Below are positions 41,944 to 49,214 of a stretch of 64,000 bases of DNA, in pieces (the first letter of the stretch is position 1; the number at the start of each line of letters is the position of its first letter). The DNA is from Nucisporomicrobium flavum. Lineage in GTDB: Bacteria > Actinomycetota > Actinomycetes > Mycobacteriales > Micromonosporaceae. A model generated the notes under the pieces. That model was not told the origin of the DNA. It made no database searches and was given only the letters and a program-made list of their open reading frames with translations. The translations under genes and the position numbers were made by a program. The stretch is from the NCBI RefSeq assembly GCF_016464385.1, contig NZ_JADMLH010000006.1:248001-312000 (forward strand), given 5' to 3'.

Positions 41944-43918
41944 CCTCCCCGTCCGACCGGGTCTGTGGGAGCGTGCCGTTCACGTCCAGCTCGGCCTTCC
42001 GGCCGTCCGGGTGGGTGACGACGATCTTGTCGATGCCGGTGCCGTGGAAGTCCCCGACCACGAGCTCGAGCATCGCGTCACCCAGCACCACGATCTGCGC
42101 CGGGCTGAGGACCTGGTCCTTGACCACGACGGCGACGTGGACGCTGGGGTCGAAGCCCGAGCCGTACAGCGTGGCGTACAGGCAGGTGTTCGGTCCGGCC
42201 GCGTCACCATCGGCCACGTAGGCGGACTTGCCCAGGCGCGCGCTTGTCAGCGTCAGCGGCCGGCGATCCTCCCTGAGCCGTAGCTCGGCCACGGCGCCCG
42301 TGGAATTGTGGACCTTGACCACGGCGATGTCCTCGGTAGGACCGCTGGCGACGATGAGCTGCCCTTCGTCGATCACGATCGGCCTGCTCGCCGCGTACAC
42401 CGTGCCGTACACGCTGGTCAGATCGACCGACGTGTCGGCGTCGAAGCCGGCGCCGTACACGCGCAGCCACGAGCCGCTCGGGGATGCCTGTACACCGGCG
42501 GCCATCGGGTCATCGACGAAACGGCCAGCGTCGACCGCGTCAACGGCCAGCGGTCGACCGGCCGGCGGTCGACCGGCCGGCGGTCGACCGGCCGCGGGTC
42601 CCCCGATCGCGACCGTGCTGCGGGCGGCGCCCCGCGACCGCGACCGGCCGGAGCGGCGCGACGAGGATGTCGACCGGCCGCCACTCGCTGACATCGTGGA
42701 GGCGGAGGGCGGGGGTGGGGGCGAGGCGGCGGCGACGGCTGCCTGCCTCGGCTGTTGCAGCCTCCGCGCGAGCATCGTCACCGTGTCGATTCGGCGCAGC
42801 AGCGACTGGAGAGCGTCGCGCACCGGTTGACTGTCGAGCCCGGTCAGCCGAGGGGCGCCGGGACCCGGAGCGACCGCCTGCATCACGGTGCGGATCGTGC
42901 CGGTCAGCTCGCCGGTCTCGCTGACGAAGGAGTCGATGCCGTCGCGCCCGCCGTGGCGCAGACGGTCGAAGCCGCGCTGGGCGACGTCCTCCGTCCAGGC
43001 GAGAACGGCGCCGAGGCTGGGCACGCTCCGACGGTTCCCGGTCGTGGCGTAGATGCCGGACGTGGGGATCGGCGGCGGGAGGAAGCGTTCGTTCTCCTCC
43101 ACCTCGGCGCGGTCGAGGGCTTGCCGCACCTCCTCGACGGACTGCCCGACGACCGCGAGCGCGCGCTCGATCTGCACCAGCTGGGTCCCGAGGAACGGCT
43201 GACCCGTCAGCGGGTCCAGGTACCGCCGGTCGGCCACCCAGCCCAGGCACAGCGACGACACCGTACCCACGATGGCGACGAAGCTGGTGTACGTACGCTC
43301 GTCGTCGAGGCTCGACACCTCGGTCCGGTGCATGCCGAACACGTCCGCGAGCCGTTTCAGGAGACCGTCGAGGGAATCGAGTGCCACCGGCACGGCCTGG
43401 TCCCGGACGGCGTCCTCCCCCGCGAGCTCGGCCAGCAGCCGGTCGACGCGGACCACCGTCGGCCCGCCCGGCCGGCTCATCTCCTCGACGGCGGCGTCCA
43501 CCACGGTGTGCACGAGCGACCGTACGTCCCGGACGGCGTCCGGGTCCGGGGTCAGCGCCAGCGGTACGAGCGCGTCCAGGTTCTCGAAGATCTCGGTACG
43601 CGCGAGCTGCGCCCGCTTCACGATGCTCGCCTGCGCACCGGTGAGCACGGCGCCCTGCTTGAGCATCAGGGCCCCGGCGGTGGTGGGACGCCGGTAGCGC
43701 ACCACCTTCCGGCCGCCGTCCTCCTCGACGACGAACGCGCGGTCCAGGAGCGTCCGGAACTCCTCGGGGTTCTCGGGGCGTGCGCCCAGCAGCGACTCGA
43801 TCGCCGTGTCCACCACGTCGGCACCGCTCCGGGACGCGGCGGAAACCTTGCCGGAGCCGTCCTGATTACGGGCGAGGAACGACGCCGCGTCGACGATCGT
43901 CTGTTTCACATTCGTCAC
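41936..43918 (-). CDS. long helical protein with C-terminal TIG-like repeats
   Basis: 660 residues. The N-terminal ~400 residues are helical (TIVDAASFLARNQDGSGKV; SIVKRAQLARTEIFENLDAL; LVQIERALAVVGQSVEEVRQ). A Ser/Arg/Pro linker with AGRPP repeats follows (~420-475), then two tandem IPT/TIG-like beta domains (SWLRVYGAGFDADTSVDLTS; ATLYGSGFDPSVHVAVVVKD). A helical shaft, flexible linker and adhesive Ig-like tips would suit a fibre or surface-attached adaptor; not shown. The GTG at 43918 has a GGAGG site and overlaps the upstream stop. Confidence 0.7.
   Translation of the reverse strand: MTNVKQTIVDAASFLARNQDGSGKVSAASRSGADVVDTAIESLLGARPENPEEFRTLLDRAFVVEEDGGRKVVRYRRPTTAGALMLKQGAVLTGAQASIVKRAQLARTEIFENLDALVPLALTPDPDAVRDVRSLVHTVVDAAVEEMSRPGGPTVVRVDRLLAELAGEDAVRDQAVPVALDSLDGLLKRLADVFGMHRTEVSSLDDERTYTSFVAIVGTVSSLCLGWVADRRYLDPLTGQPFLGTQLVQIERALAVVGQSVEEVRQALDRAEVEENERFLPPPIPTSGIYATTGNRRSVPSLGAVLAWTEDVAQRGFDRLRHGGRDGIDSFVSETGELTGTIRTVMQAVAPGPGAPRLTGLDSQPVRDALQSLLRRIDTVTMLARRLQQPRQAAVAAASPPPPPSASTMSASGGRSTSSSRRSGRSRSRGAARSTVAIGGPAAGRPPAGRPPAGRPLAVDAVDAGRFVDDPMAAGVQASPSGSWLRVYGAGFDADTSVDLTSVYGTVYAASRPIVIDEGQLIVASGPTEDIAVVKVHNSTGAVAELRLREDRRPLTLTSARLGKSAYVADGDAAGPNTCLYATLYGSGFDPSVHVAVVVKDQVLSPAQIVVLGDAMLELVVGDFHGTGIDKIVVTHPDGRKAELDVNGTLPQTRSDGEDE
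42551..42595. repeat. three 15-bp tandem repeats
   Basis: CGGTCGACCGGCCGG twice plus a third copy with one change, inside the TIG-repeat gene; encodes the AGRPP repeats of its linker. Confidence 0.9.
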
Positions 43919-44514
43919 GGTAAGCACCTCCACGTGCTGTTGCCGTCGGCCGACTGGCGGCGGTCCGATCCACCGGATGAGGCGGATGCGGCGGAGACAA
44001 GGGATGCGGTCGGCTCCTCGGAACCGGCTGGTGCGGGCGGCGGCTCCGCCGGCCCGGCTGCCTGGCACCAGGCGGCCAGCAGAGCGGTCTGCACGGCGGC
44101 GAACGGCGGCCCGCACGCCTCGACGCCGAGCCGCATCGTGGCCAGCCAGCCCTGCCACTCGCGGCCACGGGCGCGGGACAGTCGCCCCAGTTCGTCGTAG
44201 GTCTCGTACGGCAGCAGACCGGTCCAGGCACCCTCCGCCAGCCGGTGCACGCGTTCCTGGCACGCGGCCAACCGGCGCAGCGTGCCGACCGGGTCGTGGT
44301 GCACCCGGAGGGCGTCGCGCCCGGCGCGTGCCTCGGCGCAGGCCTCCGCCACCCACCCGGCCCGGTCCTCGACCGCGGCGGCGACCCGGTCGAGGATCAG
44401 GTCGTCGGCGTCCGCCGGCCGGTCCTCCACGGCGGTCAGCCGCAGCGCGTCCACGGCCCCGGCGAGGCTCCCCAGCCGGGCGGTCAGCTCATCGAGTGCG
44501 CTCTGCAGTCCCAC
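43915..44514 (-). CDS. unrecognised helical protein of the accessory module
   Basis: 199 residues: helical over ~1-150 (LQSALDELTARLGSLAGAVD; LAACQERVHRLAEGAWTGLL) with a disordered Ser-rich tail. GTG start behind a strong AGGAGGTGA ribosome site. It lies between the HExxH peptidase and TIG-repeat genes, overlapping the latter by 4 bp. No function inferred. Confidence 0.65.
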   Translation of the reverse strand: MGLQSALDELTARLGSLAGAVDALRLTAVEDRPADADDLILDRVAAAVEDRAGWVAEACAEARAGRDALRVHHDPVGTLRRLAACQERVHRLAEGAWTGLLPYETYDELGRLSRARGREWQGWLATMRLGVEACGPPFAAVQTALLAAWCQAAGPAEPPPAPAGSEEPTASLVSAASASSGGSDRRQSADGNSTWRCLP

Positions 44515-44517
44515 GGC

Positions 44518-45819
44518 TCACCTCCTGGCCAGTTCGCGATAGAAGGCGTCGGTGATCCGGTCCGGCGGGGCGAGCCGACGGTCCAGCGCCGAGCGCGCCG
44601 CCCCGATCAGGTACCGCTCGGGCACCACGCCCGGGTCGGTGCCGGCCGCCAGCCGTTCGGCGGCCTCACACACCATGGCCTGGTCCTTGCGGGCGAAGCG
44701 CAGCACCGAGGCCAGTGCCCGGTCACCCAGGCTCGGGTACGGGGTGAAGCACATCGTCTCGACCACGACCGGCATCAGGGCGGCGTACGTGTCGAGCACC
44801 GGCACAGGGATGTCGGTGGGCAGACCCGGCGGGTACAGCCGCTGCCAGAGCTCGCCGTAGCGGTCCGCCTCCGCGGCGAACCCCATGCGGCGCAGCAACT
44901 CCAGGCTCAGGCCCGGGCGGAGGTACGGGGTGGGATGCGGACCCGCCGCCTGGTACTCCAGGACGGTGGGTACACCGCGACCCACCACGTCGATCAGCGA
45001 GGCGACCACGGCGGGACCGCCCAGCAGCAGGGCGCTGAGGTCGGCGAACGTCTCCCGGTGCCAGCGCAGCCATACCCGCGTCACCGCCGGCGGTGCGCCG
45101 GCCGCCTCGAGCCGGCGGCGCAGCGCGTGCGGAACCGTCTGTGCCAGGCCGAGGTCGTTCTGCAGGTTGTGACTGACCTCGTGCAGGATGGCACCGAGCG
45201 TCCACGGGTTGACCAGCCGGTGGTACGGCAACTGGATCAGCGGGAACGGGTTGAGCCGGCGGCCGAGGCGCCGCAAGGGGATGTCCCGCCGGAAGGTGGC
45301 CGGCGAGAACCCGGTCCGCATGTACGAGAACGGCGCCGGTGCCGGGATCGACCGTGCCGTGCCGAGGTTGACGAACGCGGTCTGGTAGCAGTCGAGCGCG
45401 ATGCGATCACAGCTCAGCAGCCGATCCGCCATGCGCGACTGCCGCTGGCCGAACAGCTCGAAGTAGAAGTCCCACACCCGCTCGACCGCCCGCACCCAGG
45501 TGTGCGCGCGCTCCTTGTGCCGCAGCACCCGGTGCAGACCCGCCGTGCCGGGCTGCCGCGTCACCGCGTCGATCTCGGCGATGGTCGCGTCGGTCTCCCG
45601 CGTCAGGGTGTCCCGGAGCTGGGCCATCAGCCTGTTCACCGCCTGCAGATGCCCGGAGGTGGGTGCCGCGGCGTCCCGCCCGAACTCCCCGTCCACGAAC
45701 GGCCGCAGAGCCGCCAGGTGGCGTTCCACGTTGATGCCCTGCGTGTGCAACCAGCGGTTCACAGCGGCCGGTGACCGCGGAGCCGGCGGCGCCATGGGCG
45801 CCCGCATGACGGTGGTCAT
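44518..45819 (-). CDS. unrecognised HExxH zinc-metallopeptidase-like protein
   Basis: 433 residues. HEVSH at 213-217 (LGAILHEVSHNLQNDLGL) is a zinc-binding motif, and about 40 residues later HRETFADLSALLLGG provides a likely third ligand (Glu), the spacing expected of a gluzincin-like protein. No signal peptide or known family was recognised. It sits five bases after the acidic/basic protein and just before an unknown helical protein, all in the eCIS-linked accessory run. Could be a secreted effector, a processing enzyme or inactive. The ATG at 45819 is the first start after the upstream gene; ATGs at 45807 and 45795 are alternatives. Confidence 0.7.
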   Translation of the reverse strand: MTTVMRAPMAPPAPRSPAAVNRWLHTQGINVERHLAALRPFVDGEFGRDAAAPTSGHLQAVNRLMAQLRDTLTRETDATIAEIDAVTRQPGTAGLHRVLRHKERAHTWVRAVERVWDFYFELFGQRQSRMADRLLSCDRIALDCYQTAFVNLGTARSIPAPAPFSYMRTGFSPATFRRDIPLRRLGRRLNPFPLIQLPYHRLVNPWTLGAILHEVSHNLQNDLGLAQTVPHALRRRLEAAGAPPAVTRVWLRWHRETFADLSALLLGGPAVVASLIDVVGRGVPTVLEYQAAGPHPTPYLRPGLSLELLRRMGFAAEADRYGELWQRLYPPGLPTDIPVPVLDTYAALMPVVVETMCFTPYPSLGDRALASVLRFARKDQAMVCEAAERLAAGTDPGVVPERYLIGAARSALDRRLAPPDRITDAFYRELARR

Positions 45820-45823
45820 GGCT

Positions 45824-46921
45824 TCAGAAGCGCAGGGACGGCTGACGCCCGCCCGTGTGACGCCCGGCCCGCATCGGGGCGGCCTGTCGCCGGGTTGCCG
45901 GCGTGCGTCGCTGCGGCGGCATCCGCCGCGGCTGCAGCGTCGCCCTGGCCGAGCCGACCGGCCGGCGGTACCCGCCCGCGCCCGGCATGACGGCCCGAGC
46001 TGCGGGCATCGAGCGCCGGGCGGCCACAACGGTGCCGCGGGCGTGGTTGCCGAGGGCGCGCTGCGTGACGCGCGGCTGGCCCAGCACCCGGTACGTCTGC
46101 CGCGCCATGACACGTGCCGCCTGCCTCGGCGTCACCTGCCGGCCGGTAGCCGCCTGCCGGACGAGCTTGCGGGCGGTGCCCCGCACGACGGTGGGTACGA
46201 CGCGAATGGCCGGACGGGTGGACGATCGGCGCCACAGCACGCGTACCAGGACGGCGGAGCCGCGGACGAGGCTGGCCAGGACGCGTTCCAGTTCAGCCCG
46301 TTCGCGGGCCGACAGCGTCGAGAGGGTCGCCGCGCCGATCATGGCCTCCGCCTCGGCCTCCGTGGCGGCGCGGGCGGCCACCGCCGCCATCATCTCGGCG
46401 AGAGCCTGCTGCGGAGTGAGCGCGGCCATCTCCTCGGCCTCGTCTTCGAACTCACCCTCCAGTTCGAACTCGTCCTCCAGCTCGTCCTCGAACTCGAACT
46501 CCCCCTCACGCAACAGCTGGGTGGCGCCGCGGGCGAGGATCCCACCGAGCGGGCCGCCGACGGCCGTACCGACCAGGGGTGCGGCGATCCGGGCGGCCTG
46601 GCGGAGGACCGGCGCGGCGCGGCGCAGCCAGCCCCGGGCTCGGCGGAGGAACTCCTCGGCTTCGTCCTCGGACTCGTACTCATCCTCGAACTCCGCCGAG
46701 CCACCGCGGGGTGCGCCGGCGACCTCCTCGCCCTCGTCCTCGAACTCCAGCTCTTCCTCGAACTCGCCCTCGAACTCCATCTCGTCCTCGGACTCGCCCT
46801 GACCCGGACCGAGGAGGCCACCGCCGCGTGCGACGGTGCCGAGGAACTCCTCGCCCTCGTCCTCGAATTCCAGCTCTTCCTCGAACTCGCCCTCGGTGAG
46901 CGCGCGCTGGCCAGTAGCCAT
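45824..46921 (-). CDS. low-complexity protein, acidic N-terminus and basic C-terminus
   Basis: 365 residues. The first ~110 are extremely acidic with duplicated EGEFEEELEFEDEGEE blocks; a hydrophobic Ala/Gly segment follows (RIAAPLVGTAVGGPLGGILA), a second acidic block, helices, and a strongly basic Arg-rich C-terminal ~120 residues. The start at 46921 has an AGGAGG site at the right distance; a start at 46960 lacks one. Such charge segregation could allow self-association or binding of nucleic acid; the hydrophobic segment might insert in membrane. No family was recognised. Confidence 0.7.
   Translation of the reverse strand: MATGQRALTEGEFEEELEFEDEGEEFLGTVARGGGLLGPGQGESEDEMEFEGEFEEELEFEDEGEEVAGAPRGGSAEFEDEYESEDEAEEFLRRARGWLRRAAPVLRQAARIAAPLVGTAVGGPLGGILARGATQLLREGEFEFEDELEDEFELEGEFEDEAEEMAALTPQQALAEMMAAVAARAATEAEAEAMIGAATLSTLSARERAELERVLASLVRGSAVLVRVLWRRSSTRPAIRVVPTVVRGTARKLVRQAATGRQVTPRQAARVMARQTYRVLGQPRVTQRALGNHARGTVVAARRSMPAARAVMPGAGGYRRPVGSARATLQPRRMPPQRRTPATRRQAAPMRAGRHTGGRQPSLRF
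46724..46895. repeat. 49-bp direct repeat in the acidic-protein gene
   Basis: 46724-46772 and 46847-46895 are identical except one base (GAACTC/GAATTC). Each encodes an EGEFEEELEFEDEGEE block, indicating a recent intragenic duplication. Confidence 0.85.
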
Positions 46922-46975
46922 GGCAGGACCTCCTGTCGCACCGACTAGTTCAGCCGCCATCGCACCGCCGCGCGG

Positions 46976-47461
46976 TCAGTGCCCGGTAGTCGCGCCTTCA
47001 CGGGACCCACGAACGTGCGTCGCATCCTCCGGTGTCACCGGATCGGACGACACCGCGCCGCGGGGAGCGGGCGAGGGTGGCCCTCCCACGGCGGTGAGCA
47101 GGCCGGCGACCATCGCCGCCCGCGAGTTGACGTTGAGCTTGGCGAAGATCCGCCGCAGATGGGTGGAGACCGTCCAGGTACTGATGCCCAGCACATCGGC
47201 GATCGCCTGATTGGTGCGGCCCTTGGCCACCATGCGGGCGATCTCCTGCTCGCGCGGACTGAGCGCCGCCCGGGGCGCCCCGGGCGGCGGGGCGACCCGG
47301 ACGCAGCGGCACCGGACGCCGTCGACCTCCAGATCGAGCAGGTCCCCGGGCTCCGGGGACATCGGCGGACCGTCCGGCCGTTCCGCGGTCAGCGCCGCGA
47401 CGAGTTGGCGCGCCAATGCCCGCACGGCCGGGTTGTCCGCCGCATTGCGATAGTTGTTCAT
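46976..47461 (-). CDS. LuxR-type HTH transcriptional regulator at the head of the eCIS run
   Basis: 161 residues with one LuxR-type HTH (~66-122): LSPREQEIARMVAKGRTNQA, then LGISTWTVSTHLRRIFAKLN. There is no receiver, PAS or autoinducer domain; the N-terminal ~60 residues are short and unassigned, the C-terminal tail disordered. It is the only DNA-binding protein inside the minus-strand run, so it may control the eCIS and accessory genes directly downstream; its start is 54 bp upstream of the acidic gene's ribosome region. Promoter targets are not visible. Confidence 0.85.
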   Translation of the reverse strand: MNNYRNAADNPAVRALARQLVAALTAERPDGPPMSPEPGDLLDLEVDGVRCRCVRVAPPPGAPRAALSPREQEIARMVAKGRTNQAIADVLGISTWTVSTHLRRIFAKLNVNSRAAMVAGLLTAVGGPPSPAPRGAVSSDPVTPEDATHVRGSREGATTGH

Positions 47462-47486
47462 CGCCTGCCTCCCGACAGCCGATGGA

Positions 47487-48140
47487 TTACGGCTTGCCCT
47501 CGGCGGAACCGATCAATTTCCGTTCCGCATTGCGGCCGTCCTGCTCCTCCTTCGGGTACGGGCTCAGAGAATCCTTGCTGCGCTTCGCCGCCTCGAAGTC
47601 GTTGACCAATTGCCGGAGGAATCCGTCGTCGTACCCACCGGCGCGGGCCCATTCGAGCGCATCGGCCAGCCGGCCCTTGATCGAGCCGTACTGCGAGGAG
47701 AGCTCCCGGGCCTTGCCGGCGGTCTCGCCGTAGTTCTTGACCTTGGGCACGATGCCGATGGCCGCGGCGGCCATGGCCACGAAGGACACCGCAGCCTGCC
47801 CCCACCAGTCCTCCGTGCTGGACAGTGCCGCCCAGACGGCGAGACCGGTCAGGGCGCTGAGCAGTGCGGCGGAGATCGCGAAGGCGTCGGCACGCCGCTG
47901 CATGCGATCGGCGAACTGGGGCAGCCGCTGCGCCCAGTAGGTGCTGCTCTGCAGGCACATCTCGATGCGTCCGGCCGTGATCGGAGCCACCGCCTCGCCG
48001 ACCGGCGACGCGGGTGTGCCCGTCGCCGCTGCCCTGCGCCCGGAGGCCCTCACCGCGCCGGAGGACGTGACAAGGTCACGGGAATCGTCGGGCAATATCC
48101 CGTTGACCTTCGTGTCGGAACCCATTGTCTGATCACGCAT
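47487..48140 (-). CDS. two-helix membrane protein resembling SLATT-domain proteins
   Basis: 217 residues. Two adjacent membrane helices (AFAISAALLSALTGLAVWAA and WWGQAAVSFVAMAAAAIGIV) are followed by a conserved-looking cytoplasmic helix (GETAGKARELSSQYGSIKGR). This order is that of SLATT (SMODS/SLOG-associating 2TM) proteins, pore-forming parts of some nucleotide-signalled defence systems; no nucleotide cyclase or SLOG gene is adjacent. It precedes the LuxR-type gene by 25 bp in the same direction. Family resemblance is by eye and moderate. Confidence 0.65.
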   Translation of the reverse strand: MRDQTMGSDTKVNGILPDDSRDLVTSSGAVRASGRRAAATGTPASPVGEAVAPITAGRIEMCLQSSTYWAQRLPQFADRMQRRADAFAISAALLSALTGLAVWAALSSTEDWWGQAAVSFVAMAAAAIGIVPKVKNYGETAGKARELSSQYGSIKGRLADALEWARAGGYDDGFLRQLVNDFEAAKRSKDSLSPYPKEEQDGRNAERKLIGSAEGKP

Positions 48141-48254
48141 GTCGGCCGCCGTCCGTCATCCTCTCCGCATTCTCAGAAATGGATCACGGACGCCTGTAGA
48201 GCCGAACGGCCCGCATACGTGAATGACACGGAGTGCGCATTCTGGCGGTGCTCG

Positions 48255-49013
48255 TCAGACGGTGATGACCTGGCAGCCCCGGGCCCGGATGGCATCGAGC
48301 GCGGCGCTGCCGGCCCGGGCGTCGGTCACCAGATAGTCCACATCAGACATGGCGCACACCCGGGCCAGCGCCACCCGGCCGATCTTCGTGGCGTCGGCGA
48401 GCACCACGCTGATCCGGGCCTGGTCGCGCAGGACGGCGTTGACGCGGCAGCCCACCGGGTCGTAGTTGGTGCAGCCCGCCGTGGCGTCCACGCCGTCGAC
48501 TCCGATGAACGCCACGTCGATGTTGTAGCCGGCCATGAAGCTCTCCGCGCTCGGGCCGACCGCCTCCTGGCTGCTGCTGCGCACCTCGCCGCCGGCGGAG
48601 AAGACCCGCAGGCGCGGGTTGGCGACCAGGTAGGTCGCCACGTTGAGGGCGTTGGTGACGATGGTCAGGCCGTCGCGGTCCATCAGCAGGCGGGCGAACT
48701 CCGAGACGGTGGTGCCGCCGGTGGTGCCGATGACCCGGGCGCCGTCGAGGAAGCTCAGGGCCTGCTGGGCGATGCGCCGTTTCTCCCCGGTGTCCTGCTC
48801 CGTCTTGTACGACAGCGGCAGGTCGTTGAAGGACGCGTGGGTGGTCGCGCCGCCGCGGGTACGGGTGACCAGCCGCTGCTGCTCCAACAGCTCCAGGTCG
48901 CGCCGGACGGTGGCGGCGGAGACCGAGAACAGCTCGGCGAGGTCCTCGACGTCGAGTCCGCCCTTCTCGACGATGGCGGACACCATCTCGCGCAGGCGCT
49001 GCTTGCGTTGCAT
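48255..49013 (-). CDS. DeoR-family transcriptional repressor
   Basis: 252 residues. N-terminal DeoR HTH (MVSAIVEKGGLDVEDLAELF, SVSAATVRRDLELLEQQ) and C-terminal sugar-phosphate sensor domain (GTTGGTTVSEFARLL, NALNVATYLV, FIGVDGVD). The start at 49013 gives the classic N-terminus and lies seven bases after a TAGCGT -10, so the message is probably leaderless. It is divergent from a sugar ABC operon and separated by repeated TGCGCA sites. The ligand is likely a phosphorylated (amino)sugar. Confidence 0.92.
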   Translation of the reverse strand: MQRKQRLREMVSAIVEKGGLDVEDLAELFSVSAATVRRDLELLEQQRLVTRTRGGATTHASFNDLPLSYKTEQDTGEKRRIAQQALSFLDGARVIGTTGGTTVSEFARLLMDRDGLTIVTNALNVATYLVANPRLRVFSAGGEVRSSSQEAVGPSAESFMAGYNIDVAFIGVDGVDATAGCTNYDPVGCRVNAVLRDQARISVVLADATKIGRVALARVCAMSDVDYLVTDARAGSAALDAIRARGCQVITV

Positions 49014-49020
49014 GGCGCAG

Positions 49021-49026
49021 ACGCTA
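49021..49026 (-). promoter_or_regulatory. -10 of a leaderless deoR-type promoter
   Basis: TAGCGT on the minus strand ends seven bases before the ATG at 49013 and no ribosome site is present. Inference from position. Confidence 0.45.
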
Positions 49027-49057
49027 GCACCCGTACGCGCAATCTGAGTGCTTGTTG

Positions 49058-49148
49058 TGCGCATGGATTCGGGGGTCAACTGCGCACTACGCAGCTATTG
49101 CGCAGAATTCATTGACCGTATGCGCACCCGGTGCCATAGTCGTGCGCA
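49058..49148. promoter_or_regulatory. array of five TGCGCA sites, DeoR-type operator region
   Basis: Exact TGCGCA palindromes at 49058-49063, 49081-49086, 49099-49104, 49121-49126 and 49143-49148, in 91 bp of the divergent regulatory region. Neighbouring bases (TTGTGCGCA, ATTGCGCAG) suggest a longer A/T-flanked site. One site lies in the spacer and one just after the -10 of the operon promoter. Confidence 0.65.
49112..49140 (+). promoter_or_regulatory. promoter of the sugar ABC operon
   Basis: TTGACC (49112-49117), 17-bp spacer, CATAGT (49135-49140). TGCGCA operators occupy the spacer and the start region, fitting repression by the divergent DeoR protein. Confidence 0.55.
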
Positions 49149-49214
49149 CTGCGGCCCGGAACTGCGCGGAAGCGCACCGGATGCAGGCCCGCGTCGCCAT
49201 AAGAAGGGCTGACC

